NCBI GenBank assembly: GCA_036674765.1
Contig: JARVKI010000001.1
Location: 62,001 to 126,000, forward strand
Reading direction: 5' to 3'
DNA: 64,000 bases
Source of the DNA: Seiridium cupressi
Taxonomy: Eukaryota > Ascomycota > Sordariomycetes > Amphisphaeriales > Sporocadaceae
Position numbers and translations under genes: made by a program
Shown here: one piece after another, positions 23,501 to 34,992 of the stretch
Layout of the letters: every line of letters starts with the position of its first letter
Numbering within the stretch: position 1 is the stretch's first letter
Notes under the pieces: generated by a model
What the model saw: the letters and a program-made list of their open reading frames with translations, nothing else
Database searches by the model: none
Told to the model about the DNA's origin: nothing

Positions 23501-24088
23501 AAGACCTTGCCGAGCAGCTTAAGTATACGGTTGCTCCAAACGAGCGCCTCTCGCCCACACAGGTCTGTCGCAATACGGCGCGGACGAATCGGAGCACAAC
23601 AATCTCCTGGGTCTCAGATCATCCCCGTAACTAACGCCTCCATACCCGCCTCGCCGGTCTGAAATGAGTCAAGCGGCGTGGGTACACTCACCACGATAGA
23701 ACTAAAATTGTTGCCGCATGCACCAAAGCATACCCAGTTCTCGGGACGGATGTGTGTCATTGACGCTTGAATGTCACTGCCTGGAAGGGTCAGAAAATTT
23801 TGAGCCCCCATTTGACCTCCCCCTGCCGAAGTCTATTGCCTTCTTCGCCTTTATTTAGGTATTCCTCTTTTGCTGAAGGGAATGCCGCCTGATTTCTCCA
23901 AGCCTCCTAGAGCGTCGCCCCGCGGTCAAAGTCGACGAACGTACATTGTAGCGCCAACGTGCTCCGACGCCAAGTCCCAGTTATAACTTACGCGGCAGCG
24001 GCGGACCCCAGTGCATGGGCGACAGGTTTATTTGCGCCGCAAAGTAGCAAGCTTTTGGGAGAACCACGCTCATTAGCAGAAGCAAGCC
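20524..24088. other. intergenic: 3.5 kb, no confident gene
   Basis: Largest gene-free stretch of the window, upstream of both the Cac2 and ABC transporter genes. It contains a perfect 10 bp inverted repeat at 21321-21343. The longest open frames (22761-23033 and 23005-23634, both +) have no recognisable domain, signal peptide or splice continuity, so I do not call them. Confidence 0.45.
21321..21343. repeat. perfect inverted repeat (10 bp arms, 3 bp centre)
   Basis: gcctacatta, acg, taatgtaggc. The arms are exact reverse complements. It could form a small cruciform or be a binding site for a dimeric factor. Located about 800 bp upstream of the Cac2 start. Confidence 0.85.
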
Positions 24089-27000
24089 ATGCCAGACAGA
24101 ACCATTTTGTTGGCTAGCTCCGCGACCGGTCTGGGGTTGATTGCTCTCTCAACTGCACCGGCCGTCATCAGTTCAGTAGCGCAATTAAGAAGCCATGAGT
24201 CTCGAAGTGACGTCTATGAGGATGAAGACGGCAAATCCACCCCGGAGGCCGTGAAGGCTTATAGTGCCAAGATACCCAAGGCTTTCATATTGCTATTCTC
24301 TCTGATTGGCCTCGGCTTGTCCGTTACCTTGGCCGTACTTTCCACCGTGGGTGAGGCAAATGGGCTGTTTCTCGAGAATTGGCTGGGCGTGGTAGCATGG
24401 GTGAGGAAACAGCTCCCTCTTTAACCGCTCGCACGAGATACAAGATGCTAACATTGCCCTTTAGGCTCTCTTGAGTATTCAGGCAATCTGCATTGTCTCT
24501 ACACACAAGTCCAGGACTGCCCATGACCTGGGCGTATACTCAGCCCTCTCCTGCCTCCTTCTGGTCATCGTTCTCATCATCCAGGATGACAAGATTGCTC
24601 AACATCTTATCAAGCATGACCCCGCTATCTTTGCGATACGAGTTGTAGAGGTTGTCACCCTTGTCGGTCTTGCTTTCTCGAGCGTGTCCATCCCTCGAAG
24701 ACCCGACGTTTACCACGAAGGTAAAATCGTCGACAGGTACTACACTGAATCGTTCTGGAGCCACTTCAACTGGAGCTGGCCTGCCGAAGTGCTTCGTCAG
24801 GCCCTGAAGAAGAACAACCTCGACCTGGGGGATCTTCCGAGACCAAATCATTATAGCCGCGCAAGGGAGACCACACTAGACTGGGAGAGCCGCAACTTCA
24901 AAGGCCCCCTCTGGATTTCCATCATATCAGCGCATAAATGGAAATTTGCGACTCAATGGTTTACCACTCTCGTGTCATCGTTCCTGAACTTTGCCCCTCA
25001 ATGGTGTGTTCTTCAGCTTCTCCGCCTTCTGGAGCAGCGAACATCGAACCAGCCATTAGGCTACGATGCTTGGATGTGGGTAGTCTGGATTGGTGTCGCC
25101 ATGGTCGCGCAGTCATGGGTGGAAGCCTATATATTCTGGCTTTCGTGGGCTGAACTCTGCATTCCAATCCGTGCCCAGTTGTCCTCTTTGATCTTCAAGA
25201 AATCCATGCGACGCAAAGATGTCAAAGGCGCTGGCAAGAAAAAGGAGAAGTCCCCGGAATCTGCAGATCCCTTGATCGCAGCACCATCAGGTGCCGTTCC
25301 TACCACTGACTCGCCGGAGGAAGAGGTGGGCGCGGAGGACGAGGAGGAGCTGCTGAAAAAGAGTAAACAGTCGACTGTGAACCTCATTGGTGTTGATGCT
25401 AAGCGTGTCTCTGACTTTACCTCTTTCAACTTCTACTTCCCTGGCAGTCTCTTCAAGCTCTGTGTCTCACTAGCCTTCTTGGTTGAGCTGCTAGGTTGGC
25501 AGGCCCTTTTAGCCGGTTTCTCAACTATGCTGGCGACTACGCCCATCAACATCTATTTCAGTAAAAGATACTCGGCAGCGCAGGATCGACTAATGAAAGT
25601 TCGAGACGAAAAGATGGGAGTTGTTTCCGAAGCCCTCCAAGGTATCCGGCAAATCAAGTTCTCTGCCCTCGAGCCGCAGTGGGAGAACAAAATCGGCCAA
25701 GTCCGAGAAAGGGAGCTCAACTGCGTTTGGGACGCATTTTTCAACGATACAATGCTAATCGGATGCTGGGTGACGAGTCCCATTATGTTATCAGCGGTCT
25801 CTCTTGCAGTGTATGCCGCTGTCCACGACAAGCTGATCCCTTCTGTCGCCTTTGTTAGTCTTGGGGTCTTCAGAGCTCTGGAGGTTACCCTCTCCGTTGT
25901 TCCGGAGCTGACAACTGATCTCCTGGACGCCTGGGTATCCGTGAAGCGAATTGACGATTATCTCCAAGGTGCAGAAATTGAAGATACAATGGAGGAAGCG
26001 GAGGAAGTCACCTTCGACAATGCGACTATTGCGTGGCCAGCTGATGCGAAGGATGCCGACCCCGATCGATTCGTCCTGCGCAACGTCACGGTCACCTTCC
26101 CCAAAGGAGAACTGTCAGTCATATCTGGAAAGACAGGCGCTGGCAAGTCGCTTATGCTTGCTGCGATCCTCGGGGAGGTTGATGTTTTGTCCGGTTCTAT
26201 CAAAGCCCCGAAGGCGCCGCCGTTGAACCAGCGACACGACAGTACGGCTAATCAGAGCAATTGGATCTTGCCGGGAGCCATTGCTTATGTTGCCCAAATA
26301 CCCTGGATCGAGAACGCCACTATCAAGGATAATATTTTGTTCGGCTTACCATACGACGAGGCACGATACCACAAAACTATTGAGGTCTGCGCGCTGAAGA
26401 AGGACATTGAGATGTTCTCGGATGGAGAAAACACGGAGATTGGCGCGAATGGCATCAACTTGTCTGGCGGCCAAAAGTGGCGGATTACGCTGGCTAGGGC
26501 CATCTATTCGAGAGCGGGCGTGCTTGTTCTCGATGATATTTTCAGCGCCGTCGATGCTCACGTAGGCCGCCACATATTTGAGAAATGCCTTAACGGTGAG
26601 CTATGCGTTGGAAGAACGAGGATATTGGTGACCCACCACGTGTCGCTCTGTGAACCAAAGACCAAATACTTGGTAGAACTAGGAAATGGTGCCGTGTTGA
26701 ACGCTGGACTCTTGTCAGACCTCGAGGACGAAGGACTTCTGGAACAGATCAAAAGTCATCAGACAGATCCTGACGCGTCCAATGATGAAGATATCACGGC
26801 TGTCAACTCCGAGGACACTTCCCTAATTGAAGACGAGCCGGCTGAAGAGCCCCTCGCCAAAATACCTTCCAAAGTGCAAACAGCACGCAAGTTCGTCGAG
26901 GAGGAGGGCCGTGAGCAGGGTGCCATCAAGAAACACGTCTATGCCACGTATCTGCAAGCTACTGGTGGTTGGGTCTTCTGGGGCTCTGTCACGATGTTTT

Positions 27001-28899
27001 TTCTGGTTGTCCAAGCTTTGGCCCTTGGTAGGTCCTGGTGGTTAAAGATATGGACAGAAACATACGAAGAAGCGAGTATCCAGAATCACACGGATGAGCA
27101 CGCCTACGTCTATTCGCTCAACCTCCAGCAAGTCTCCTCTCATCGGATGATGCAACCTCTAGTCATACCTGATGACAAAGGACTGGGCTTCTATCTAGGT
27201 ATTTACATACTCCTAGCAGTCACCAGTGCTTTGCTTGGGACTGCCAGATACTACTACATCTTCCAAGGCTCGATCCAAGCGTCCAGAACACTCTTCGCGA
27301 AGTTGAATTTTGCCATCCTCCGGGCACCACTCCGCTGGCTCGACACCGTCCCTGTTGGTAGGGTCCTCAATCGATTCACTGGTGACTTTCACAGTGTCGA
27401 TACCCGCCTAGCATATTCGCTTGCTTTTGGTGCAGCTTCGTTTCTGAACTTGGTAGGCGTAATCGTCGCCGGTCTTTTTGTGTCCCCGATCATCCTGGCT
27501 TTGGCTTTTGTCCTCCTTCTCATAAGCATTTACTATGCGCGAAAATATCTTCATGGTGCAAGGCCCGCAAAGCGACTCGAGAGCACGACCAAGTCCCCCG
27601 TCTTCGAACAGTTCGGCTCAGCTCTGAACGGTGTAACGACGATTCGTGGATTCAACAAGGCACAGACATATGTCGACCGCATGTACAGCAAACTTGACGA
27701 TTGGACCACCACGACATGGCACATGTGGCTCTTCAACCGATGGATGGGGTGGCGCATGGCGGTGGTCGGGTCGTTCTTTGCCAGCTTCGTGGCCGGCCTT
27801 ATCCTGCTGACTCCCGACATGGATGCTGCGCTGGCAGGTTTCGCTTTAGCCTTTGCCTTGGACTTCTCTGGTACTGTCATGTGAGTTCCCCGAGTGTCAT
27901 GCGTTTGTTGAATGATTGACTGACTGGTTAAATAGGTGGACCATCCGCCACTATTCGAATATTGAACTGGAAATGAATGCAGCAGAACGCGTAGTGGAGT
28001 ACAGCGAGCTGCCGACCGAGAGCTTGGACGGACAGAAGCCCCCAGCCGCATGGCCCAGCGAGGGACGGGTTGAGGTCAATGACTTGGTAGTGAGCTACGC
28101 TGCTGACCTGCCACCTGTTCTCAAGGGATTGACATTTAGTGTCAATCGCAACGAGCGTATTGGTGTTGTAGGTAGAACCGGAGCAGGCAAGTCATCGCTG
28201 ACTCTGGCTCTGTTCCGCTTCCTAGAAGCCCGCTCGGGTTCGATTCATGTCGATGGAGTGGATATTTCGAAGATCCGATTGCATGACCTGCGGTCACGTC
28301 TTGCCATCATTCCACAAGATCCTGTCCTCTTCTCGGGAACGGTGCGATCCAATCTCGATCCCTTTGACAACCACACTGACGCCGCGCTCCACGACTCACT
28401 CCGGCGTGTGCACCTGATTTCAGAAGAGGAGACCGCACCAGGCACGCCCACTCTCGAAGCAGTGAACGGAAACGGCTCCGTCACTAAGAAGAACACGAAT
28501 ATCTTCCGCAATCTCTCCAGTTCCGTTTCCGAGGGTGGACTCAACTTGTCTCAGGGTCAGCGGCAACTGCTTTGTCTGGCTCGAGCTATTGTCTCACGTC
28601 CCAAAGTCATGGTTCTTGACGAAGCCACGTCCGCCGTTGACATGCACACTGACGCGCTGATCCAACGGTCTATTCGAGAGGAGTTTGGAGACAGCACACT
28701 TCTTGTCATCGCTCATCGTTTGAGTACCATTGTGGATTTTGACCGCATTCTGGTTTTGAGCGACGGGAAGGTTGCCGAATTTGGCACACCTAGGGAGCTT
28801 TGGGAGCATAATGCCGGAAAGGGCATTTTCAGGGGTATGTGCGAGGAGAGTGGTGAAAGGGAAAAATTGAGGGATATCTGCCTGGGTAGGATGGAGTAA
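24089..28899 (+). CDS. ABCC-type (MRP) full-size ABC transporter
   Basis: Three exons, 24089-24400, 24465-27880 and 27936-28899, giving 1563 residues; introns are 64 nt (branch GCTAAC) and 55 nt. Order: an N-terminal hydrophobic extension with about five segments (TMD0-like), TMD1, NBD1, TMD2, NBD2. NBD1 has Walker A GKTGAGKS (about residue 659), signature LSGGQ (about 771) and Walker [13 protein letters not shown]. Asp instead of Glu after Walker B is the usual degenerate ABCC site. NBD2 has GRTGAGKS (about 1321), LSQGQ (about 1446) and [12 protein letters not shown] with the catalytic Glu. The family exports conjugates, toxic compounds or metabolites, or loads vacuoles. The substrate cannot be read from sequence, and no biosynthetic genes adjoin it. 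Confidence 0.94.
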
Positions 28900-29292
28900 T
28901 AGAAAACAGCTAGTTGTACATATGCGGGTTAGAGTTCGGATAGTCCGAAAGTTGATTTCCAAGTGTGCAGTCAAGTTTCCATATTCAGGCGTAAAGAGAA
29001 CTCATTTTCGCTTTATGCATCAACTATAGGGTCGAGGAAGTAGAGGAAAAAGAAAGACGACTTGGTCTGTTGAATTGTACCTATTTCTAAATAAGATGAG
29101 CTGAATATACTCATCCGAAGGCAAATTGAAGTATCATACAGGAATACAACCGGTCGTACATTCCGCAGGGGCTATTCGACCCGTCTTGAAATCTTACCAC
29201 CGACATCACTCATGATGGTGTAGGTCGGACATCCTCATTTTCTCCCAACCCCGACACAGGATACCCAAGGATCCACACGCGCTTGCGGCTAC
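28900..29292. other. intergenic: convergent 3' regions
   Basis: 393 bp between two stop codons (ABC transporter, luciferase-like gene). Only 3' UTRs expected; nothing else seen. Confidence 0.6.
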
Positions 29293-30123
29293 TCAGGCCG
29301 AAGGAGCTACGACATCGCTACCGCTGGCATTCACAGTGGCCTCTGCGTTGCATCTTGCTGCCGCAAGTACAAACTGCTTCCAGACTTCAAATTCGGGGCC
29401 ATCTCTTGGCGCATAGATTAAAACGTAACCCCAAGGGAGGACCTCGCTATAGGCGCCGCTTAGTTTGTGCCGCTCCGCCCAGCCCAGTTCAATAGCCCGG
29501 GTGGCATCGCTCAACCCAAGAACCAAATGTGTGCTACCCTCATCGTGTGGATGGATGCACTCCCCCCGGGTCCCCTTCAGATACGCGGGGATGTCCAAGT
29601 GATCTGCGAGCCAGACGGCGTTCCTGAACGGCCCCTCGAGGCCTGAAGGCTTGAGTTGGAACATGGCAGGATTTCTCAAGGCTAGGGCTGCGAGGTATGA
29701 CTCCATACGCTCGAGCATCGCCGGGTCGCTTTGCTCAGTCATCTGGCGCTGCGGAGCGACGTAGGTCGGGACCTCTGGACGGGCCCCTGCCCTCGGTGGC
29801 GGTGCCTTTCCGTTAGTAAAGAAGGACTTCCTACCGACTGCGCCCCAGGAGGCTTCTGTCTGTTCGAGCGTCCAGGGCGCGGGGGCCCGTACGTCGGAGC
29901 GCGAACCGGGACGAAGACACGCTTGAGCGAGCCAACCGAGGGGGTTTGGTGGCAAGCCGCCGCGTCCCAGAGCGCGCCAGCCCCGGTATGTCGAAATCCA
30001 ATAGGCAAGCAGATTGATGCCTCCTACGGCCGCAACGGCGAGGTAAATATAGGATTGCCTGTCATGCGGGAGGTGGTTCACCTTGAATTTGGTTAAGATG
30101 CTCTGTATCGATGTGGTTGCCAT
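29293..30123 (-). CDS. luciferase-like domain protein (DUF5519 type) with N-terminal membrane anchor
   Basis: Single exon, 276 residues. A hydrophobic segment near residues 25-45 (YIYLAVAAVGGINLLAYWI) is followed by a Gly/Pro-rich linker (GRGGLPPNPLGWL). The C-terminal half carries the block HPHDEGSTHLVLGLSDATRAI, then GWAERHKLSG, then LPWGYVLIYAPRDGPEFEVW. I recognise this as the fungal 'luciferase' (DUF5519) family. That name comes from a distant bacterial similarity and does not imply light production; the biochemical role is unknown. Conserved His residues in HPHDEGSTH and ERH could form an active or binding site, which is inference. Convergent with the ABC transporter, with only 393 bp between the stops. 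Confidence 0.75.
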   Translation of the reverse strand: MATTSIQSILTKFKVNHLPHDRQSYIYLAVAAVGGINLLAYWISTYRGWRALGRGGLPPNPLGWLAQACLRPGSRSDVRAPAPWTLEQTEASWGAVGRKSFFTNGKAPPPRAGARPEVPTYVAPQRQMTEQSDPAMLERMESYLAALALRNPAMFQLKPSGLEGPFRNAVWLADHLDIPAYLKGTRGECIHPHDEGSTHLVLGLSDATRAIELGWAERHKLSGAYSEVLPWGYVLIYAPRDGPEFEVWKQFVLAAARCNAEATVNASGSDVVAPSA

Positions 30124-30612
30124 GGCGTTCTGCGATGCTGATTCCGGTGAGGTCCTTGGTGAGGTATGATCAGGCCTTGCATTGGGATATCTCCTGCGAA
30201 CCTTAAGTATTCCGGCGATGCCTAGAATAGCTCGTCAACGTATGACATGGACTGATCACGGAATGCCCCGGGGCCAGGCGGAGATGGTGGAACTAAGCTG
30301 CGTAAGAGGAGGAATCGAATCCCGGGGGAAAGCGGCCGATATGTGGGGGCCTTACACGCAGGAACGTATCCGAGGTAGAACGCGAGACACTCGGCGCGGC
30401 AAGGTCGGGCCCGGGAGCTGATGAATGACAAGACCAATGATGCTTGGTAGAGATACTTGAACATAGTTTTATTTATTTATTGATGATTGTACATGTGCCT
30501 TGCCACCGAATCACTGAGCCCGTCAAGATGGAGACGGGTGGTTCGTCTTCTTCAAACATTTTCTCTAAAATAAGCCAGCCTCTGCCGTTATACTCGCGAC
30601 GTACGGATCCAA

Positions 30613-30635
30613 GCAAAATGCAAAATGCAAAATGC
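30613..30635. repeat. tandem repeat, three GCAAAAT units
   Basis: Three perfect copies of a heptamer followed by GC. Short simple-sequence tract in non-coding DNA. Confidence 0.85.
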
Positions 30636-30663
30636 TAGAACTTTCTGTCGCTGGTAAACGCGT

Positions 30664-30715
30664 CAGGAAGTATGCAGAGGAGTGGCTTTTCGCCAATAGA
30701 CTTCCATACTTCCTG
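30664..30715. repeat. inverted repeat, 11 bp arms, 30 bp spacer
   Basis: caggaagtatg (30664-30674) and catacttcctg (30705-30715) are exact reverse complements and could fold as a stem-loop in either transcript. Confidence 0.8.
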
Positions 30716-31635
30716 TCTCGACAGCTGTCCTTTGTAGCTGTTCTGGACCTTGAACGATTAATCCTATCCCGCAAAGCTGGACAGAGGAGTTACCGAGAGA
30801 AAGGACGACGTCCAGCCTATGATTTTGCTTTATCGAGTGCCTATCGATCGATATGGTATGCCTGAATTTGTGGTATAAGTTTGCGGAGTTAAGTCTTCGA
30901 GTGCTATATGCCCCGGTTTTTATTTAGGCCGACCCAAGTATTGACGCGCGTTGCGAAACTTTTTCTATATTGGTTCGCCAAAAAATTGTCTTGTCCAACC
31001 TACCTAACTCCATGAAGCGAAGTTGTGGTCTTCGCGAGCAATAGGCAGATGCCGGACGGATGTCTTCTAGTATTTGGAAGCCTATAAGAGACTAAGCACA
31101 AATATGCTCTGTTGGTTTCCGAGAATAGCTTTTCTTTTACCTAAAGAATATAAAATGGGATGTATTCGAAACTAGAAAAGGTCGGGCCGGACCACCTTCG
31201 CATGGTCTTTGTAATGCCGAAGAAGCCGTTCGCTAAAGATTATTCCTTTTCGTGTAGACTTCGGCGAGCTGCCAACTTTGATGCCTTAGAACTATTGTTT
31301 CCGACTGGCTATTTTCACTCTCCTGTTTAAAGCAAGCTCTTCCCCTGTTTCGACGGAATGGCAAGACCTTTGGTGTCGAGCTATGCAGACTAATATTAGC
31401 TATTTTTTTCTGGCAGAGGAGCAGCAAACACCCGTCACATGATCATATAGACTTTGTCATAATTGTAAGAATTGAATATCGACACGATGCGTTCGAATGT
31501 CGCTCCTAAAGCTGTACTAAATCTTTGAACGAGTTCTTCTCCTTTGCCATGCGCCCAAACGCCGTTCGCAAATGCCATTTTCCTAGACCGGCCATTCGCA
31601 ATCCCAGAATACAATAACTCTCTTGCCCATATCAT

Positions 31636-33193
31636 CTATAGCGGCTTTGAAGCAAATCCCAGTTGCTGGTTACCACCATGAAACACCACGAACTGAGACT
31701 TCAAAAAGGTATCACCATAAATGGAAAATGGGAGCCCACTCGGCGTGGCTTGCAGGCCGCCAAAGCAGGTCGTTGCATCATCGAACGTATTTCCGTCGAC
31801 AGGAGCGAACGGAATGACGGACCCGGGCACCAATGCCTCATAGTCTCCAATAATGGCTGTAAAGTCTGGAAGCGTGTTTGAGCATGGGTACGTGTAGCCT
31901 CCCGCGCCAGTGATATCATTCACTGCCCCCTTGACCTGGGAGTAGTATGCTTCGGCGATCTGGTCCGGCACAAAGAGGAGTGTCGTTCCGGTGTCAGCGA
32001 TGGCTATGTGTGGAAACGATACTACGCTGGAGTTGTCAACGCGGAAGCCCGAAGCTGTGAATTGCCAAAATCCCGTGGACGCGTTGACTGGCACGAATGA
32101 GATGTCGCCTGTATACTCTGTCGGGTCGATAAATCCGAAATTATAATTTCCCGCTAATGCATCCGTTAGCCTTGTCTCACGCAAGTGATATCCATCTCTC
32201 TTACCCTCAGCCTGCTTCAGATTAGCCGTAAACAATGGAGAAGCCAGATTAGTCATAGCATTGTCGAAGAAAGTCTTCTGCGGCGTGGGCGAGACTGTGT
32301 TGAGATCACTAAATGCTAGGCCAAGCAATCCGTCCGTGCTGGCTCTCTGAGTGAATGCGGATGAGACGTTTTGCGCGACCTCGACCGCCTGATTCTGCAC
32401 TGTGATTCCTCCTACCGAGACGCTGTCGGTGAACACTACACCATTAGAGGCGCTTCCGTCACCATATTGGATCGCCCATGTTGCGCCGCTCATCTGTTCC
32501 GCAGTCGAGCTCTGCCCAGGGTTGTATATCGTCTGACCGTCGACCTGACTTGGCGGTGTTAGTGAGGAGAAGACCCACAGATCCGAGGAGCCCGTGTCGA
32601 AGTCGAGGTTCAGCGTCTGGGGTGGTGTTCCAATCTATACAACACTTGAGTTTAGTAATTCCTTCTTTGGGGACAGTTCGCTAGTCATCGGAGGTGGAGT
32701 AGTATATACAAAGAGCAAAGTACTCGGACTGGTGGTTTACAAAAGGCAGAAAATCCCAGCGAATCTTACCTGCACCGGGCACAAATACTCCGAGTCAAAC
32801 ATTTCCGGAATGGCAGCCACCTCTCCTAGACACTGGTAAGAAGCAGCCCGAAGCGCTCATGATACATTTCTTACCTTGTCCAGCAACTTTAGTGCTGTTG
32901 CCATTGCTCTTAGAGAGGCCCAGCTCCTCTAGTAATTGTTCTATCACTGAGAGCAGATCATCTGGAAAAGAGACGCCAAACTTGGCGTAAGCCTTTGCAA
33001 TTGCTAGTGGGCCCTTTCGAACACCAGAAAAGGCTTTATTTGGCTGCTGGTGAATCTTGAAAGTCATGCCGCCCAGTGTCGAGATCTCAGAGAGATCAAT
33101 CGTGATGACCTTCAAGGGAGAAGCAGATACGAGTCCATACTGAGCAACAATGGCTGCAGCCACAGTAGCGGAAGAAAAGGGCCTCATGATCAT
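31636..33193 (-). CDS. secreted pepsin-like aspartic protease (aspergillopepsin type)
   Basis: Four exons on the minus strand: 33193-32875, 32825-32770, 32634-32205 and 32153-31636, giving 440 residues. Introns are 49, 135 and 51 nt. The signal peptide (about residues 1-24, ending GLVSA) precedes a propeptide. The mature enzyme has the first catalytic motif DTG at D138 ([12 protein letters not shown]), the flap QYGDGS and the second DTG at D322 (IAIADTGTT). The D-to-D spacing of 184 matches the pepsin fold (183 in pepsin) only if the 51 nt third intron is removed; it has no stop and would otherwise be read through. A conserved Cys pair (PCSNTLPDF ... TTCFGG) is present. Such enzymes degrade extracellular protein at acid pH; most are under nitrogen and pH control, which is not visible here. 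Confidence 0.93.
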
Positions 33194-34992
33194 GGCCGGA
33201 ATAGGGGTGCTGTGAATATGAAGATAATACTAGCCAAAGCCGTCAAATTATAATCACCCGAGAGAATGATGCTCTTGGAACGACACAAACAATCCCGAAC
33301 CCGCCTGATATGAACGAAAGAAGCGAGCGGAAGTTCAAGAGCAGACCAAAAAAGAGAAAAGGAAACGAAGGGATGCCAACTTATGGGAGCCCATTGGTAT
33401 AATACTCGACCTGAAGCAGCTCGTTTCACACATGGCCCATCCGACTCAGATCCCGCGATCCGAATGTCGCTGGGTTGAGAAATAAATGCAATGTGTTCAG
33501 GGGTCACCGAACAAGCCGACGAATGCGCTTGCGACATGTCCAATTTCCCAAGTTGAAAGAGTAAAAGTGGTGTTGTGGCTTATCTGGGGACGTGGGTCTG
33601 CATCTGGAGGTAGATCAAGGCGGATCCGTTACATGATCCATGTAAGTTCATGCCTAGCGCATTGAAAACACCATAGGCGCTTGTTGACGTGCACGCCCAA
33701 CTGAGTCTCATCATCCAAGACAGCCGAGTTGATTGGACGAGAGAAGCAATATCGCACAATGGGGGTTCGGACGGAGGACAATGAGCCGGTGATGTCTAAA
33801 CAAGCTTACATTAATGTATGCAATATCCCTGCAACCCGCGATGAGGCTCACAAGAAGATCTCACCCCACCACCAATATACCGAATCAGTTTGGAACGGGA
33901 TGCATAGCCCACAAGAGACTACGAGGCTTACTCGGTCTGCTTAGTATCAATCTGTTGTGGTGGCCTCATGTCAATAATCATCAAAAGCATGAGGCAGAGA
34001 GATGAAGGTTCTCAAGCTGTAGCTTAAGACTAAGTGATGATCTGCTGGGCGTGCAACATATGGACAGGCTTAGGTTGAATCAACTTCCTGTCACTGGAAC
34101 AGTCAATAGGTTAGGCCACGTGCTGAATAAAAATATTTGACCATTTGGCGAGCCTTCACCATATCCTTTCGAATGAGCCCAGGCCATTCTCGCTTGCTCG
34201 TGTACTCCAACTTAGTAAAACAGAATAGACTTGGATGTGGTGCAGCGACAATTGTGCCTATCAGAAGCTAACTTGTTACATAGATGGTGTGGAGGAGGAA
34301 GTGAGGAGCGGGCGCAAATGGCTGAAGGCGTACGCTGAAGTCTGAACCTGTCGATGAAACGGCATGCGCCCCTTCGCTGGGGTCACGAATTTGTCAGGTT
34401 CTAAAGCTATTGTTAGCTGACAGCAGCCGTGGCCCATGGAACATGCAGGGCATATTGCACCCCCGCATGACCCTCACAAGAGGAGTACAGTAGTGCTGGA
34501 CCAAGAAGCCAAGCAAGCGTTCGCGTGACGGTAAGTTTGTATACTCGATATGAACTGAAGAGCTATTAGGATTACGGAGCAGCTACCGAGGATTACGGGC
34601 CGGGCGCGAGGGAGACGCTGCCCCTCCAAAAAGTGACCGTTGCCCCTCATCCGATGTCCAACCCTGAAGCCAACCTAGGCAACTGCTTTGCGCGTGCAGT
34701 GGCGCGTCTTCCTGCCTGAACTCCAAAAAGTTCTCAGAGCTTCGAGCCTGATGCTTCTTCCCAGAACCAGGCTTACGTGATGTGATGGCTTCAGGCCGGC
34801 CACTCAGGCGCGAATTCCAGGTAAAGAATAAGGGGAGTTCATGATTTGTCTTTTGCGCCACCGTTGTCTCCGATTTCTTCTAGGTCTTCGCTTCTCTCTA
34901 TTTTCTTCTTTCCCTTCCCTTCCCTTATACCCCGTCGATTCGCGTTTCTACGACCAAGAGCTTGCGTAGGAATACGTACCAAATTCTTCACC
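33194..34992. other. intergenic: divergent region between protease and WLM protease
   Basis: 1.8 kb between two divergent start codons. The last 140 bp (34860-34930) is C/T-rich like a fungal core promoter. No coding region or RNA gene recognised. Confidence 0.5.

Larger units (their letters stand above)
30124..31635. other. intergenic: 1.5 kb with small repeats
   Basis: Upstream of the luciferase-like gene and downstream of the aspartic protease. Contains three 7 bp units (GCAAAAT, 30613-30635) and an 11 bp inverted repeat (30664-30674 with 30705-30715). A 77-codon frame at 30632-30865 spans the inverted repeat and is not supported as a gene. Confidence 0.45.

Noticed and set aside
23005..23634. 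209-codon open frame in the intergenic gap before the ABC transporter
   Set aside because: No domain, no signal peptide, irregular composition and no splice partner; treated as chance.
30305..30325. B-box-like GAATCGAATCC
   Set aside because: First base of the B-box consensus is wrong and the neighbouring bases cannot pair as a T-stem.
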